From positions 1 through 37,912 of IMG/VR virus record IMGVR_UViG_3300043424_000020: DNA of 37,912 bases. One strand, written 5' to 3'. Source of the stretch: a virus. The notes beneath the pieces are model-generated. The model ran no database searches. It was not told the origin of the DNA and saw only the letters and a program-made list of their open reading frames with translations. Positions 24,596 to 31,375 of the stretch are shown piece after piece (the stretch's first letter is position 1; every line of letters begins with the position of its first letter). The position numbers and the translations under genes are program-made.

Positions 24596-26002
24596 TCAAA
24601 CTCCTTTGGATTGACGGTATTGCTTGACCGCATTGCGCAGCCCAGCTTGGGTTGTGGCCTTCTCATCAAGGGCCATTGCTTGCGCTTGGTCAAGGGTGCT
24701 CTGCATCAAGATGCGGTGACACATGACCGGGGCACCTTGGCCTTGGCGGCGCACGCGGGCGTTGAACTGCTCGTACAGGTCCAGCGACCAGTTGAGGCCG
24801 TACCACACGAGGATGTGGCCGTTCTTCTGCAGGCCGTCGATGCCGTGACCCATCGATGCCGGATGGCCGATCATCAGTTGGCAGTCGCCGGTCTTCCAGC
24901 GGTGCATGGCGTTGGTCAATGCAGACTCGCTCTTGCACTCGGTCAGGTTGATCGGGCGCAGGTCTTTGAACCGGGTCATGATGCGCTCGGCGTCACTGCG
25001 GTACGCATAGGCGCACAGGACCGGTGAGCCTTGGGCTTCATCGACGATCTCCTCCAGCGCATCCAGCTTCATGTCGTGCACGGGCTCCCACAGCGGCATC
25101 CCAGCGATGGGGTACATGGCACCGTTGGAGAACTGCAGGCACTTGTTGGTCAGCGCCGCTTGGTTGAACGCCTCGACCTCCTTGCCGCTGTCGAGCACCA
25201 TGAAGAACTCTTTCTCTAGCCGGTCGTACTTGGCCCGCAACTCGTCGGGCATCTCGATCTCGATGTTGTTGACGATCAGGTCCGGCAGCGGGTTGTAGTC
25301 CTCGGCTGACATCTCCAGCGTGATGTCCCCGATCAGCTTCTTGATGGTGTCCTCGGTGTCGTCGTAGGGCACCTCTTTGTACGGCCCCACCTTGCGGTAG
25401 AACCGGGTGCGGAAAGCCGTCTTGCTGGTGCCCAGGCGCTCACCCCTGTCCACTACGAGAAACTGACCGTGGAGATCCTTGTAGCCGTTGCTGGCCGGGG
25501 TGCCGGTCAGGCCCGTGGTCCATGTGAACTGGTCTGCGATCTTGCGGAACGCCTTGACCCGGTTCGTGGCGCTGTTCTTCATCTTGCTGATCTCGTCCCA
25601 CACGATGCCGTTGAAGGGCATCGGACGATTCTTCTTGACGAAGTAGGTCTGCAGCGTCTCAGCCAGCCAGCCCAGGTTCTCGTAGTTCACCATGTACACG
25701 TCGGCAGGGCGCAGCAGGGCGCGGGTGCGCTGGTCCTTGGTGCCCGCGACCATGCTGAACTTGAGGTGCTTGGTGTGCTCCCACTTCGTTGCCTCCTGCC
25801 GCCACACCAGCCGGATGACTCGGATCGGTGCGACGATGATCACGCCACGCAGGAAGCCGGTGCCCAGCAGGTGCGACAGACTGGTCAGCGTGATGACGGT
25901 CTTGCCCAGGCCCATGTCCAGCCACAGCATCGAGTGTGGGTGGGTGCACTGGAAGTTGACCGCCTTCTTCTGGTAGTCGTGGAGCAGGTCAGGTGTGAGC
26001 AT
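24596..26002 (-). CDS. SNF2-like superfamily 2 helicase
   Basis: This 468-residue helicase has a Q-motif-like start (LLHDYQKKAV), Walker A DMGLGKT (residues 29-35), a DEAH-box equivalent WDEISKMKN (D136, E137), motif III TGTPASN (166-172), motif V near 381-392 (PASMGHGIDG) and motif VI QFNARVRRQGQ (412-422). This compact SNF2-type helicase is a regular partner of VRR-NUC and DUF2800 nucleases in phage replication cassettes. It probably remodels forks or recombination intermediates. The start overlaps the VRR-NUC stop (TGATG). Confidence 0.9.
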   Translation of the reverse strand: MLTPDLLHDYQKKAVNFQCTHPHSMLWLDMGLGKTVITLTSLSHLLGTGFLRGVIIVAPIRVIRLVWRQEATKWEHTKHLKFSMVAGTKDQRTRALLRPADVYMVNYENLGWLAETLQTYFVKKNRPMPFNGIVWDEISKMKNSATNRVKAFRKIADQFTWTTGLTGTPASNGYKDLHGQFLVVDRGERLGTSKTAFRTRFYRKVGPYKEVPYDDTEDTIKKLIGDITLEMSAEDYNPLPDLIVNNIEIEMPDELRAKYDRLEKEFFMVLDSGKEVEAFNQAALTNKCLQFSNGAMYPIAGMPLWEPVHDMKLDALEEIVDEAQGSPVLCAYAYRSDAERIMTRFKDLRPINLTECKSESALTNAMHRWKTGDCQLMIGHPASMGHGIDGLQKNGHILVWYGLNWSLDLYEQFNARVRRQGQGAPVMCHRILMQSTLDQAQAMALDEKATTQAGLRNAVKQYRQSKGV

Positions 26003-26283
26003 CACATCCTCAGCATCTCGTCCACCATGCGCAGCCCAGCGTCCACGTTGTCGATGACGAACACGCTGACCTTGTGCTGCCGCAGGCGCAGATGCTCTCG
26101 CTCTTGGGCCGGCGTGGGCTTTTGACCCTCGCGCTTGAACTCGCAGAAGAACATGCGCCCGTTGGGCAGCACGAACAAGCGATCAGGCACCGCAGCGTGC
26201 GCGGGTGATGTGAACTTGTAGGCCAACAACCCGCGCTCACGGGCGTAGCCGCAGACCTTCGCCTCGATGTTCTTTTCAAGCAT
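26002..26283 (-). CDS. VRR-NUC nuclease
   Basis: This 93-residue stand-alone VRR-NUC domain of the PD-(D/E)XK superfamily has an N-terminal acidic helix (EKNIEAKVCGYARERG), PDRLFVL (D34), EFK (E48, K50) and Q60. Stand-alone phage versions act as structure-specific nucleases on branched DNA, probably together with the adjacent SNF2 helicase. The catalytic set looks intact. It starts one base downstream of the DUF3310 stop in transcription order. Confidence 0.88.
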   Translation of the reverse strand: MLEKNIEAKVCGYARERGLLAYKFTSPAHAAVPDRLFVLPNGRMFFCEFKREGQKPTPAQEREHLRLRQHKVSVFVIDNVDAGLRMVDEMLRM

Positions 26284-26284
26284 G

Positions 26285-26521
26285 TCAGTACCCGTGAGGT
26301 TTGATGCTGCCGGTGTTCAACTCGATCAGCTTCTCGATGTAGTGCCGAGCCTTGCGCAAGTCCTCGACACCTCCTTTGTCCTTCCATCGAGAGACGTACT
26401 TCACCACGTTGCCCTCGAAGTACCCGAGTTCATTCGCAGCGATGTAATCCCACGGTTGAATCGGTTGCTTCTTGTAGTGGTCGCCACCGTGCTGCACTTG
26501 GTTCACGCTAAAGCCAGACAT
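26285..26521 (-). CDS. DUF3310 protein
   Basis: This 78-residue protein shows the family hallmarks: HGGDHYKKQPIQPWDYIAAN, then GYFEGNVVKYVSRWKDKGG and EDLRKARHYIEKLIEL. DUF3310 proteins are frequent in phage replication cassettes and are sometimes annotated as nucleotide kinase-like, without firm evidence. The 5' end overlaps the polymerase gene by 19 bases, so translation is probably coupled. Confidence 0.85.
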   Translation of the reverse strand: MSGFSVNQVQHGGDHYKKQPIQPWDYIAANELGYFEGNVVKYVSRWKDKGGVEDLRKARHYIEKLIELNTGSIKPHGY

Positions 26522-28356
26522 AACTTCTCCACTTCTCGGATGTAGTAATCAAAGTCCACTGGCAACTTGCCAGCTTCACGGATGTCGCTGCATGGCTGAA
26601 CACCCCAGCCACTTTCGACGCCGATCTTTCGCCACTCGGTCTTGCCCTTCAGCGGAGGCATCCACTTGAACAGCCGACCACCGCCTTCTGCGATGTAGTA
26701 GCGCGTGATGTTCTGCAACTGCTGGGGCGGCTGACCGTCCCACTCGATGGCCAGATAGCTGCTGCGCGGCACCTTGGTGCGCAGCATGAAGTCCATGATG
26801 TCCGGCCACTGCTGCACGGTCTGTCGGATCGGGGCGCCCTCCACCAGCACCTTCTCGGCCACCTTGGGGATCACAAGACCGCCAGCGTTCTGGTGCCAGC
26901 CGGCCTTCCACTCGTAGGCACCCTTGCGCTTGGTGCTGCCATCGTTGAACACGCCGATGTAGTTGTTGACATCGCGGATCATCATGGCCTTGTAGACAGC
27001 CTCCTCAAGGTTCAGACCAGTGCGCTCCTGCCACGCCATGCGGGCCAGATCGACCATGATCTTGTGGCTGCGTGGCACCCGCACGGTCAGGCCATCGGTG
27101 TTGACTTGGATCAGGCGCAGCCCGGGGATCGTCAGCAGCCCTTCGGCCAGCAGGCACAGCAGCAGTTGCCCGTTGAGCGTGATGCTCATGGTGAACAACG
27201 GGTCGTAGAACACACTGAACTGGTTGTTGCTGTCGCCGTACACCCCGTTGAGCGCCAGCTTCAACATCGCGCTCTCAGCGGACTTCTTGGGGTACTGCTT
27301 GCGCTGCTCAAACAGGTGCTTGTAGATCGCCACGAAGTCCTTGCCCAGGTGCGCCGGGTGGAACCCGTTGGTGATGGCAAGGTTCGGGTAGTACGAGGTG
27401 ACATCGAGGTCCACGATGACGTGCTCGGCGTCTGACTCGATGACCTCAGACTCCACGGACCCGTGGATGCCACCCAGGCCGAAGACGAACGTGAAGCCGT
27501 TGATGGTGGCCGTCAGATCAGTGAAGACGCCCTTGGTCTCCGTGATCGACTGCTGCTTGAGCCAGCCCAGCACCCGACTGAACTCGGGGTCGTCGAACCT
27601 GATCCACGGCAGGATGGCGTCCTTGAGGTGGATCACCGGGCGCTTGGTCTGCCGGGGTGTGCGCCCCTTGTCGCCGTAGTCGTAGCAGGACACACCGGCC
27701 TCCTCCAACTTCATCACGAAGTAATCCTTGCCGATCTTCGTGTCGTTGTGGTTCATAAAGTCGCGGGCGTACTTGCGCGTCAACTCCTCGCGGAAGTGGA
27801 TCATGTCAAGGCTCTTGCGATAGAACTTCTTGGTCTGATCCACGTCGTGCTGGTTATATATCTTCAAAATCTCCACCTGCTCCCGAGTGAGAACAGACCC
27901 GACAGGGAACGGAAGATCTTGAATGCTGTCGGCCCGCATGTTGAACTCCAGCATCTTCAGGCTGGTGGCTCGGGCCTTGTTGTCGAAGTGGTGGATCTTG
28001 AACAGGTCGATCTGCGTGACGAACTGGTCAGACGGCTTGACGAGGTGCATCCACTTGTCGCCGTCTTCATCCTGCGACCCGATGATGGCCATCGCCTTCT
28101 TGTACAGCGTGGCGGCATCGCTGTGCCCCATGCGGATCAGCGTATGCAGGACGGGGTAGTCAAAGCCGAGGTTGTTGAACCCCACCATTCGCGCATTCGT
28201 TTCCTTGAGGAACTGGAGAAAAGCGACGATGTTGCGGCTGTCGTTGCGCCAGTCGCTGATCTCGAACAGCCAACGAAGCGGAGCCTGCGCATGCTCGACC
28301 GCCAACGTAAAGACGTTGGGGTAGGTCTCGATGTCGAACACATAGTCGTTACTCAT
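26503..28356 (-). CDS. Family B DNA polymerase (compact)
   Basis: This 617-residue replicative polymerase has exonuclease motifs Exo I DIETYPN (D8, E10), Exo II FNNLGFD (N61, D66) and Exo III YNQHD (Y167, D171), so proofreading looks intact. Polymerase motif A is DVTSYYP (D318), motif B KLALNGVYG (366-374) and motif C VNTDG (N419, D421). Motif C has Asn where DTD enzymes have the first Asp. It is short for family B, and I did not recognise TPR insertions of protein-primed enzymes. The leader carries AGGTAACCGTAATG. Confidence 0.92.
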   Translation of the reverse strand: MSNDYVFDIETYPNVFTLAVEHAQAPLRWLFEISDWRNDSRNIVAFLQFLKETNARMVGFNNLGFDYPVLHTLIRMGHSDAATLYKKAMAIIGSQDEDGDKWMHLVKPSDQFVTQIDLFKIHHFDNKARATSLKMLEFNMRADSIQDLPFPVGSVLTREQVEILKIYNQHDVDQTKKFYRKSLDMIHFREELTRKYARDFMNHNDTKIGKDYFVMKLEEAGVSCYDYGDKGRTPRQTKRPVIHLKDAILPWIRFDDPEFSRVLGWLKQQSITETKGVFTDLTATINGFTFVFGLGGIHGSVESEVIESDAEHVIVDLDVTSYYPNLAITNGFHPAHLGKDFVAIYKHLFEQRKQYPKKSAESAMLKLALNGVYGDSNNQFSVFYDPLFTMSITLNGQLLLCLLAEGLLTIPGLRLIQVNTDGLTVRVPRSHKIMVDLARMAWQERTGLNLEEAVYKAMMIRDVNNYIGVFNDGSTKRKGAYEWKAGWHQNAGGLVIPKVAEKVLVEGAPIRQTVQQWPDIMDFMLRTKVPRSSYLAIEWDGQPPQQLQNITRYYIAEGGGRLFKWMPPLKGKTEWRKIGVESGWGVQPCSDIREAGKLPVDFDYYIREVEKLCLALA

Positions 28357-28371
28357 TACGGTTACCTGAAC

Positions 28372-28387
28372 GGGGGCCGAAGCCCCC
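28372..28387 (-). terminator. UUCG-tetraloop hairpin after ssDNA-binding gene
   Basis: On the minus-strand RNA, GGGGGC-UUCG-GCCCCC forms directly after the stop of the ssDNA-binding gene (28395) and before the polymerase leader. No U run follows, so read-through into the polymerase is expected. It could raise upstream mRNA stability and set different yields of the two products. Confidence 0.6.
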
Positions 28388-28394
28388 GGGTTGA

Positions 28395-29057
28395 TTACTG
28401 ATGACCGGCCATAAACGGCGGCAGGCCCATCGGTGCAGCCGGTACGGCAGCGCCGAACATGCCAGCAGGAACACCAGCCACAGCCCCGAACAGGTTCGAT
28501 GCGTCCACGGCACCCTCACCGAACGGGGTGTCGTCACTGGCGAACTGCACGGCAATCAGGTCGCAACGGACGCCACGGCCATGCTTGTTCTCCTGCAGCC
28601 ACGGCTTGACGGCAGCGTTGACCCGGCAGCCGCCGTACATCTTGCGGGCAAGCTGCTGGTAGGCCATCGTGTTGGTCGGGTCGATGGGTGTGCCATCGGC
28701 TTGGATCATCTGCGGCTGCGAGTCGCGGCCTGCGGTGATGAACACATGACCGGCGTACCCGTCGTAGGGCTGGAAGGTCTTCTTGTTGATCTTCTCCTCG
28801 CCGCGACCGTAGCAGCGCAGCTTGCGGTCGTTCTGGATCATGCCCATGACGGTCTGGGCGTGCTCCTTCCACTTCTCCAGCGCCATCGCGCCGTAGCGCT
28901 GCATGAACTGGCCGAAGCTGGGGTGATCCTGCGGCATGATGAACTCGCAGTTGTACGAGATGCGCTCCTTGCCGGTCTGCTCATTGACCTGACGCTGGGG
29001 TTCAGCGAGGTGGGGGAAGGACAGACGGACGTTGGACAGGAAGATGATTTCGGACAT
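28395..29057 (-). CDS. Enc34-type ssDNA-binding protein (DUF2815)
   Basis: This 220-residue OB-fold protein has SNVRLSFPHLAEPQ at the start, YNCEFIMPQDHP, a central DGYAGHVFITAGRDSQPQM, then GCRVNAAVKPWLQENKHGRG and AVQFASDDTPFGEG. That order is the Enc34 ssDNA-binding family formerly called DUF2815. It coats single strands during replication. The tail after residue 185 is a flexible Ala/Gly/Met-rich stretch, less acidic than usual SSB tails. The Shine-Dalgarno AAAGG precedes a TAACTGTC spacer and ATG, one of the recurring leader elements. Confidence 0.88.
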   Translation of the reverse strand: MSEIIFLSNVRLSFPHLAEPQRQVNEQTGKERISYNCEFIMPQDHPSFGQFMQRYGAMALEKWKEHAQTVMGMIQNDRKLRCYGRGEEKINKKTFQPYDGYAGHVFITAGRDSQPQMIQADGTPIDPTNTMAYQQLARKMYGGCRVNAAVKPWLQENKHGRGVRCDLIAVQFASDDTPFGEGAVDASNLFGAVAGVPAGMFGAAVPAAPMGLPPFMAGHQ

Positions 29058-29076
29058 GACAGTTACCTTTCGATGA

Positions 29077-30390
29077 TTACGAGAGCCACGAGGGCAGGGA
29101 CTCGGCAGCGGGTGCTGCCGCTACTGCGCTGAACAGCGGCGCAGCATTGGTGATGACAGCAGGACGGCTGTCGGATTCGGGGACCACGGTGAGTTTGCCG
29201 GCCAGCTTGGCGACGTACTCCTGCTCCATGCGCTTCAACTGGCGGTCGGTGAGCGACACCTTGGTGCCGTCTCGCTTCTCCCAGGTCAGCTTCTCAGCCT
29301 TGGCCGGGGTGACCAGCTTCGTCTCATAGATGGCGGTCTTGGGGATGCCCATCTTGACCAGCTTCTCGGCCATCTCCTCCTCGGGCAGCGTCCAGGCACG
29401 GGAGCCGCGACCGTGCACCAGCTTGAGGCCGGGGATGGGATTGCCAGACTCCAGACGACGCAGGGCTTCCTTCTCCACACCTTCGAGGAGTTGGCGCATC
29501 AGCGGTGCGGCCTCCATGATTTGACGGATCTGCTGATCGTCCATCTGGGCCGGGTCTTTGTCGGCAGACTGTTGCGCGACGTCGAGCGTTTCAGTTACGA
29601 CGGGTTGGAACATGATTCCGACCTCCTTCATTACGTTACCTGCCAGCGCGGCGCAACCGCCCTTCGCCCTGCAGTATTTACATTGACTCTCGCCGGGGAC
29701 CAGCGGGGCTTGGGGGTTGTCCGTGGCAGACGCCTCGATCACAAGATCGCGGGCCACCTCGTCGAGCACCTGGGCCACCGGGTAGTCTACCGAGCGGATC
29801 GCTTTGCCACCCTTCAGCGCCAGCTTGGGCTGGATCACCGTCATGCGAACGGTCTTGAACGGGTACGGGTTGGGCCGTGCGATCTTGAGACTGGCAAGCA
29901 CACCAACGGCGTACTGCTCCATCTGCAGGATCGCGCTGTCCCACGCATCGTTCATGCCGTCCTTGTAGTCGATGATCTCCACGACCTCGTTCAGACGGTC
30001 GTGAAGCTGGGCATCGACGGTGCCGTCCAAGTCGTCACGGCTGACCAGCCACTGAGGGTTTACCCTCTCCTCTGACACGATCTGCGCCATGCCCAAGGAC
30101 TCAGCCTGCCGGGTCTTGAGGTAGTCGATGGCCACCTTGACCCGAGCAGCGCGGTCAGCGTCGATCACGAACTCACCATCGTCGTCCTTCATCTTGACGC
30201 CCACCATCGAGGTGGGGTCAGCGAGTCCGGCCTTGGTGCAGTGCTCCAGCACCGTGTGAGTGTGAGTACCGTCGATGGCCGCAGCACCGCTGCGCTCGTC
30301 GGGGTACTTGGCCTCCTCACGAATGCTACCCGGGCACAAGGCCCAGCGGTGCCGCTTCGAAGGTGACAGTTTGGCGTGAGCCGTGGTCAC
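29077..30390 (-). CDS. DUF2800 Cas4/RecB-like nuclease
   Basis: This 437-residue PD-(D/E)XK nuclease has core motifs GTHTHTVLEH (residues 41-50), GTVDAQ (D126), EIIDYK (D141, K143) and QMEQY (156-160). Four cysteines, C19, C237, C240 and C246 (CKYCRAKGGC), fit a Cas4/AddB-type iron-sulfur cluster. The C-terminal 190 residues form an extra region with helical features. The family is a standard element of phage recombination cassettes. GTG 30390 is preferred because GGAG lies six bases upstream; it overlaps the preceding stop (GTGA). Confidence 0.88.
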   Translation of the reverse strand: MTTAHAKLSPSKRHRWALCPGSIREEAKYPDERSGAAAIDGTHTHTVLEHCTKAGLADPTSMVGVKMKDDDGEFVIDADRAARVKVAIDYLKTRQAESLGMAQIVSEERVNPQWLVSRDDLDGTVDAQLHDRLNEVVEIIDYKDGMNDAWDSAILQMEQYAVGVLASLKIARPNPYPFKTVRMTVIQPKLALKGGKAIRSVDYPVAQVLDEVARDLVIEASATDNPQAPLVPGESQCKYCRAKGGCAALAGNVMKEVGIMFQPVVTETLDVAQQSADKDPAQMDDQQIRQIMEAAPLMRQLLEGVEKEALRRLESGNPIPGLKLVHGRGSRAWTLPEEEMAEKLVKMGIPKTAIYETKLVTPAKAEKLTWEKRDGTKVSLTDRQLKRMEQEYVAKLAGKLTVVPESDSRPAVITNAAPLFSAVAAAPAAESLPSWLS

Positions 30391-30611
30391 TCTTTTCTCC
30401 ACACGCGGGAGCCTTGCTGCAGGTTCCGCACGACGAACTTGCGCCCGGTTTCCTTGGCCACGCGACGAGCATGAGCCATCAGCGCCACGGCAGTGATGGG
30501 TGCGACAAACGAGTCCCCAACCTCAAGCTGACGCAGTTCCGGGTACTTCTCGGCGCGGGGCTTGTGTGCTGCGCGAGTGGGCAGCGGGACGTTCTTCTCG
30601 ATCTTGATCAT
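30387..30611 (-). CDS. Small basic phage protein, unknown function
   Basis: This 74-residue protein begins MIKIEKNVPLPTRAAHKPRA and continues LEVGDSFVAPITA and ARRVAKETGRKFVVRNLQQG. The pattern (KNVPLP near the start, MEVGDSF-like middle, basic end VWRKE) is widespread in phage early operons and has no established function. It may bind nucleic acid, given its charge. The stop overlaps the DUF2800 nuclease start. Confidence 0.7.
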   Translation of the reverse strand: MIKIEKNVPLPTRAAHKPRAEKYPELRQLEVGDSFVAPITAVALMAHARRVAKETGRKFVVRNLQQGSRVWRKE

Positions 30612-30613
30612 GA

Positions 30614-31018
30614 TCAGGCTCCCTTCAGTGTTTCAACGCCTTGGAACAGCGCACCGTAGTGCTCGGGCTTGACGTCGTTGATGTTCGCGTAGCCCAGGCC
30701 GGTCAGCACGTTCTGGATCTGGGCACCCTTCTGCGGACCCATCGCCTTGTAGGCACCCATGACGTAATCGATCAGACCCTTACCGTCAGAAAACGGTGCG
30801 CCGCTGGGCACAGGCGCTGCCACGGGCGCAGGAGCCACGAACGCCGGGGGTGCGGGCATCGTGGGCGTCACGGTGACCGGGGCGGGGACCGGAGGAACGG
30901 AGCCACCGGTGCTGACGATTGGTGGAGCCACCGGTGCGGCTACAGTTGACGATTCCAGCTTCGCAGTCAGCGCCAATACAGCCTGGGTCAGCGCGTCAAT
31001 CTTGGCTTCGAGGGACAT
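30614..31018 (-). CDS. Phage early protein with Pro/Ala linker, unknown
   Basis: The 134-residue product has an N-terminal helix (SLEAKIDALTQAVLALTAKL), a Pro/Ala/Val-rich linker (residues about 25-75) and a compact C-terminal domain (GKGLIDYVMGAYKAMGPQKG, then IQNVLTGLGYANINDVKPEH). This layout is a recurrent unnamed phage family located beside recombination genes. A recombination or SSB-partner role is only a guess. The ATG is supported by AAGGAG seven bases upstream, within the overlapping end of the regulator gene. Confidence 0.7.
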   Translation of the reverse strand: MSLEAKIDALTQAVLALTAKLESSTVAAPVAPPIVSTGGSVPPVPAPVTVTPTMPAPPAFVAPAPVAAPVPSGAPFSDGKGLIDYVMGAYKAMGPQKGAQIQNVLTGLGYANINDVKPEHYGALFQGVETLKGA

Positions 31019-31205
31019 AAAGTTTCTCCTTGGGATTACCGGTTACAGGGGGGTTGATGGTGACGCGATCTTCGACGAACGCATCGATGAGTTCACGCAA
31101 GACCTCGCTCGGTGTCCCGAACTTTCTGGCCTTGACGTGAAACCTTGTGCGCGTCTTGTCTGACACTCGGACAGTCAAGTACGCTGATTTGTTGATGGCG
31201 GGCAT
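30996..31205 (-). CDS. Ribbon-helix-helix regulator
   Basis: This 69-residue Arc/MetJ-type DNA-binding protein has a beta strand AYLTVRVSD (residues 8-16), helix RTRFHVKARKFG, the turn at G30-T31 and helix PSEVLRELIDAFVED. The first gene of the replication operon, it lies beside the divergent promoter region and so is well placed to autoregulate and to control the primase. The short leader has no strong Shine-Dalgarno. The 3' end overlaps the next gene by 23 bases. Confidence 0.75.
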   Translation of the reverse strand: MPAINKSAYLTVRVSDKTRTRFHVKARKFGTPSEVLRELIDAFVEDRVTINPPVTGNPKEKLYVPRSQD

Positions 31206-31230
31206 GACATGGAAAATTTCGCTGTCGATG

Positions 31231-31259
31231 TTGTCAGTGTATCACGGTCGTGCCACAAT
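31231..31259 (+). promoter_or_regulatory. Candidate promoter for leader peptide and primase
   Basis: TTGTCA (31231-31236, five of six) and CACAAT (31254-31259, four of six) are 17 bases apart on the plus strand. The region also holds the proposed minus-strand promoter, so the two polymerases would compete. Transcripts would contain the hairpin at 31283-31309. Confidence 0.45.
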
Positions 31260-31263
31260 GCAA
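31236..31263 (-). promoter_or_regulatory. Candidate promoter of the replication operon
   Basis: On the minus strand TTGCAT (31263-31258) and TACACT (31241-31236) are 16 bases apart, giving a leader of about 25 bases before the regulator gene. The -10 overlaps GTGATACACT, a ten-base word repeated near 24282-24291. It overlaps the plus-strand -35, a layout suited to mutual exclusion. Confidence 0.45.
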
Positions 31264-31273
31264 CACACGGCAC

Positions 31274-31309
31274 AAAGAAAAAGCCCCGGGGTCTTGTGAA
31301 CCCCGGGGC
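31274..31309 (-). terminator. Strong hairpin, terminator on minus strand
   Basis: GCCCCGGGGT (31283-31292) and ACCCCGGGGC (31300-31309) form a perfect 10-bp stem with a 7-base loop. Read leftward it is followed by TTTTTCTTT, a good intrinsic terminator that would stop antisense transcripts of the primase gene before the regulator. Read rightward it sits ten bases before the leader-peptide ribosome site and could modulate primase expression. Confidence 0.7.
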
Positions 31310-31333
31310 AGCTTCTGACGGAGGAGAAACGTG

Positions 31334-31375
31334 ATGACACTGGCAACTGCGATCACCAGCGAGAAAAGTATATGA
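31334..31375 (+). CDS. 13-residue leader peptide coupled to primase
   Basis: A very strong Shine-Dalgarno (GGAGGAG, 31320-31326) lies seven bases before ATG 31334. The 13-codon frame (MTLATAITSEKSI) ends with TGA overlapping the primase ATG (ATGA at 31372-31375). The primase start has no comparable ribosome site, so ribosomes probably enter here and reinitiate. The peptide itself may have no function. Confidence 0.55.
   Translation: MTLATAITSEKSI

Noticed and set aside
27463-28401. 312-codon plus-strand frame over the polymerase gene
   Set aside because: The opposite strand carries all family B polymerase motifs. The plus-strand frame is compositional shadow with no ribosome site.
29588-29640. 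GTAACGTAATG-like word inside the DUF2800 gene
   Set aside because: It resembles the leader element but lies in the middle of a conserved reading frame (GNVMKEVG), so it is taken as coincidence.
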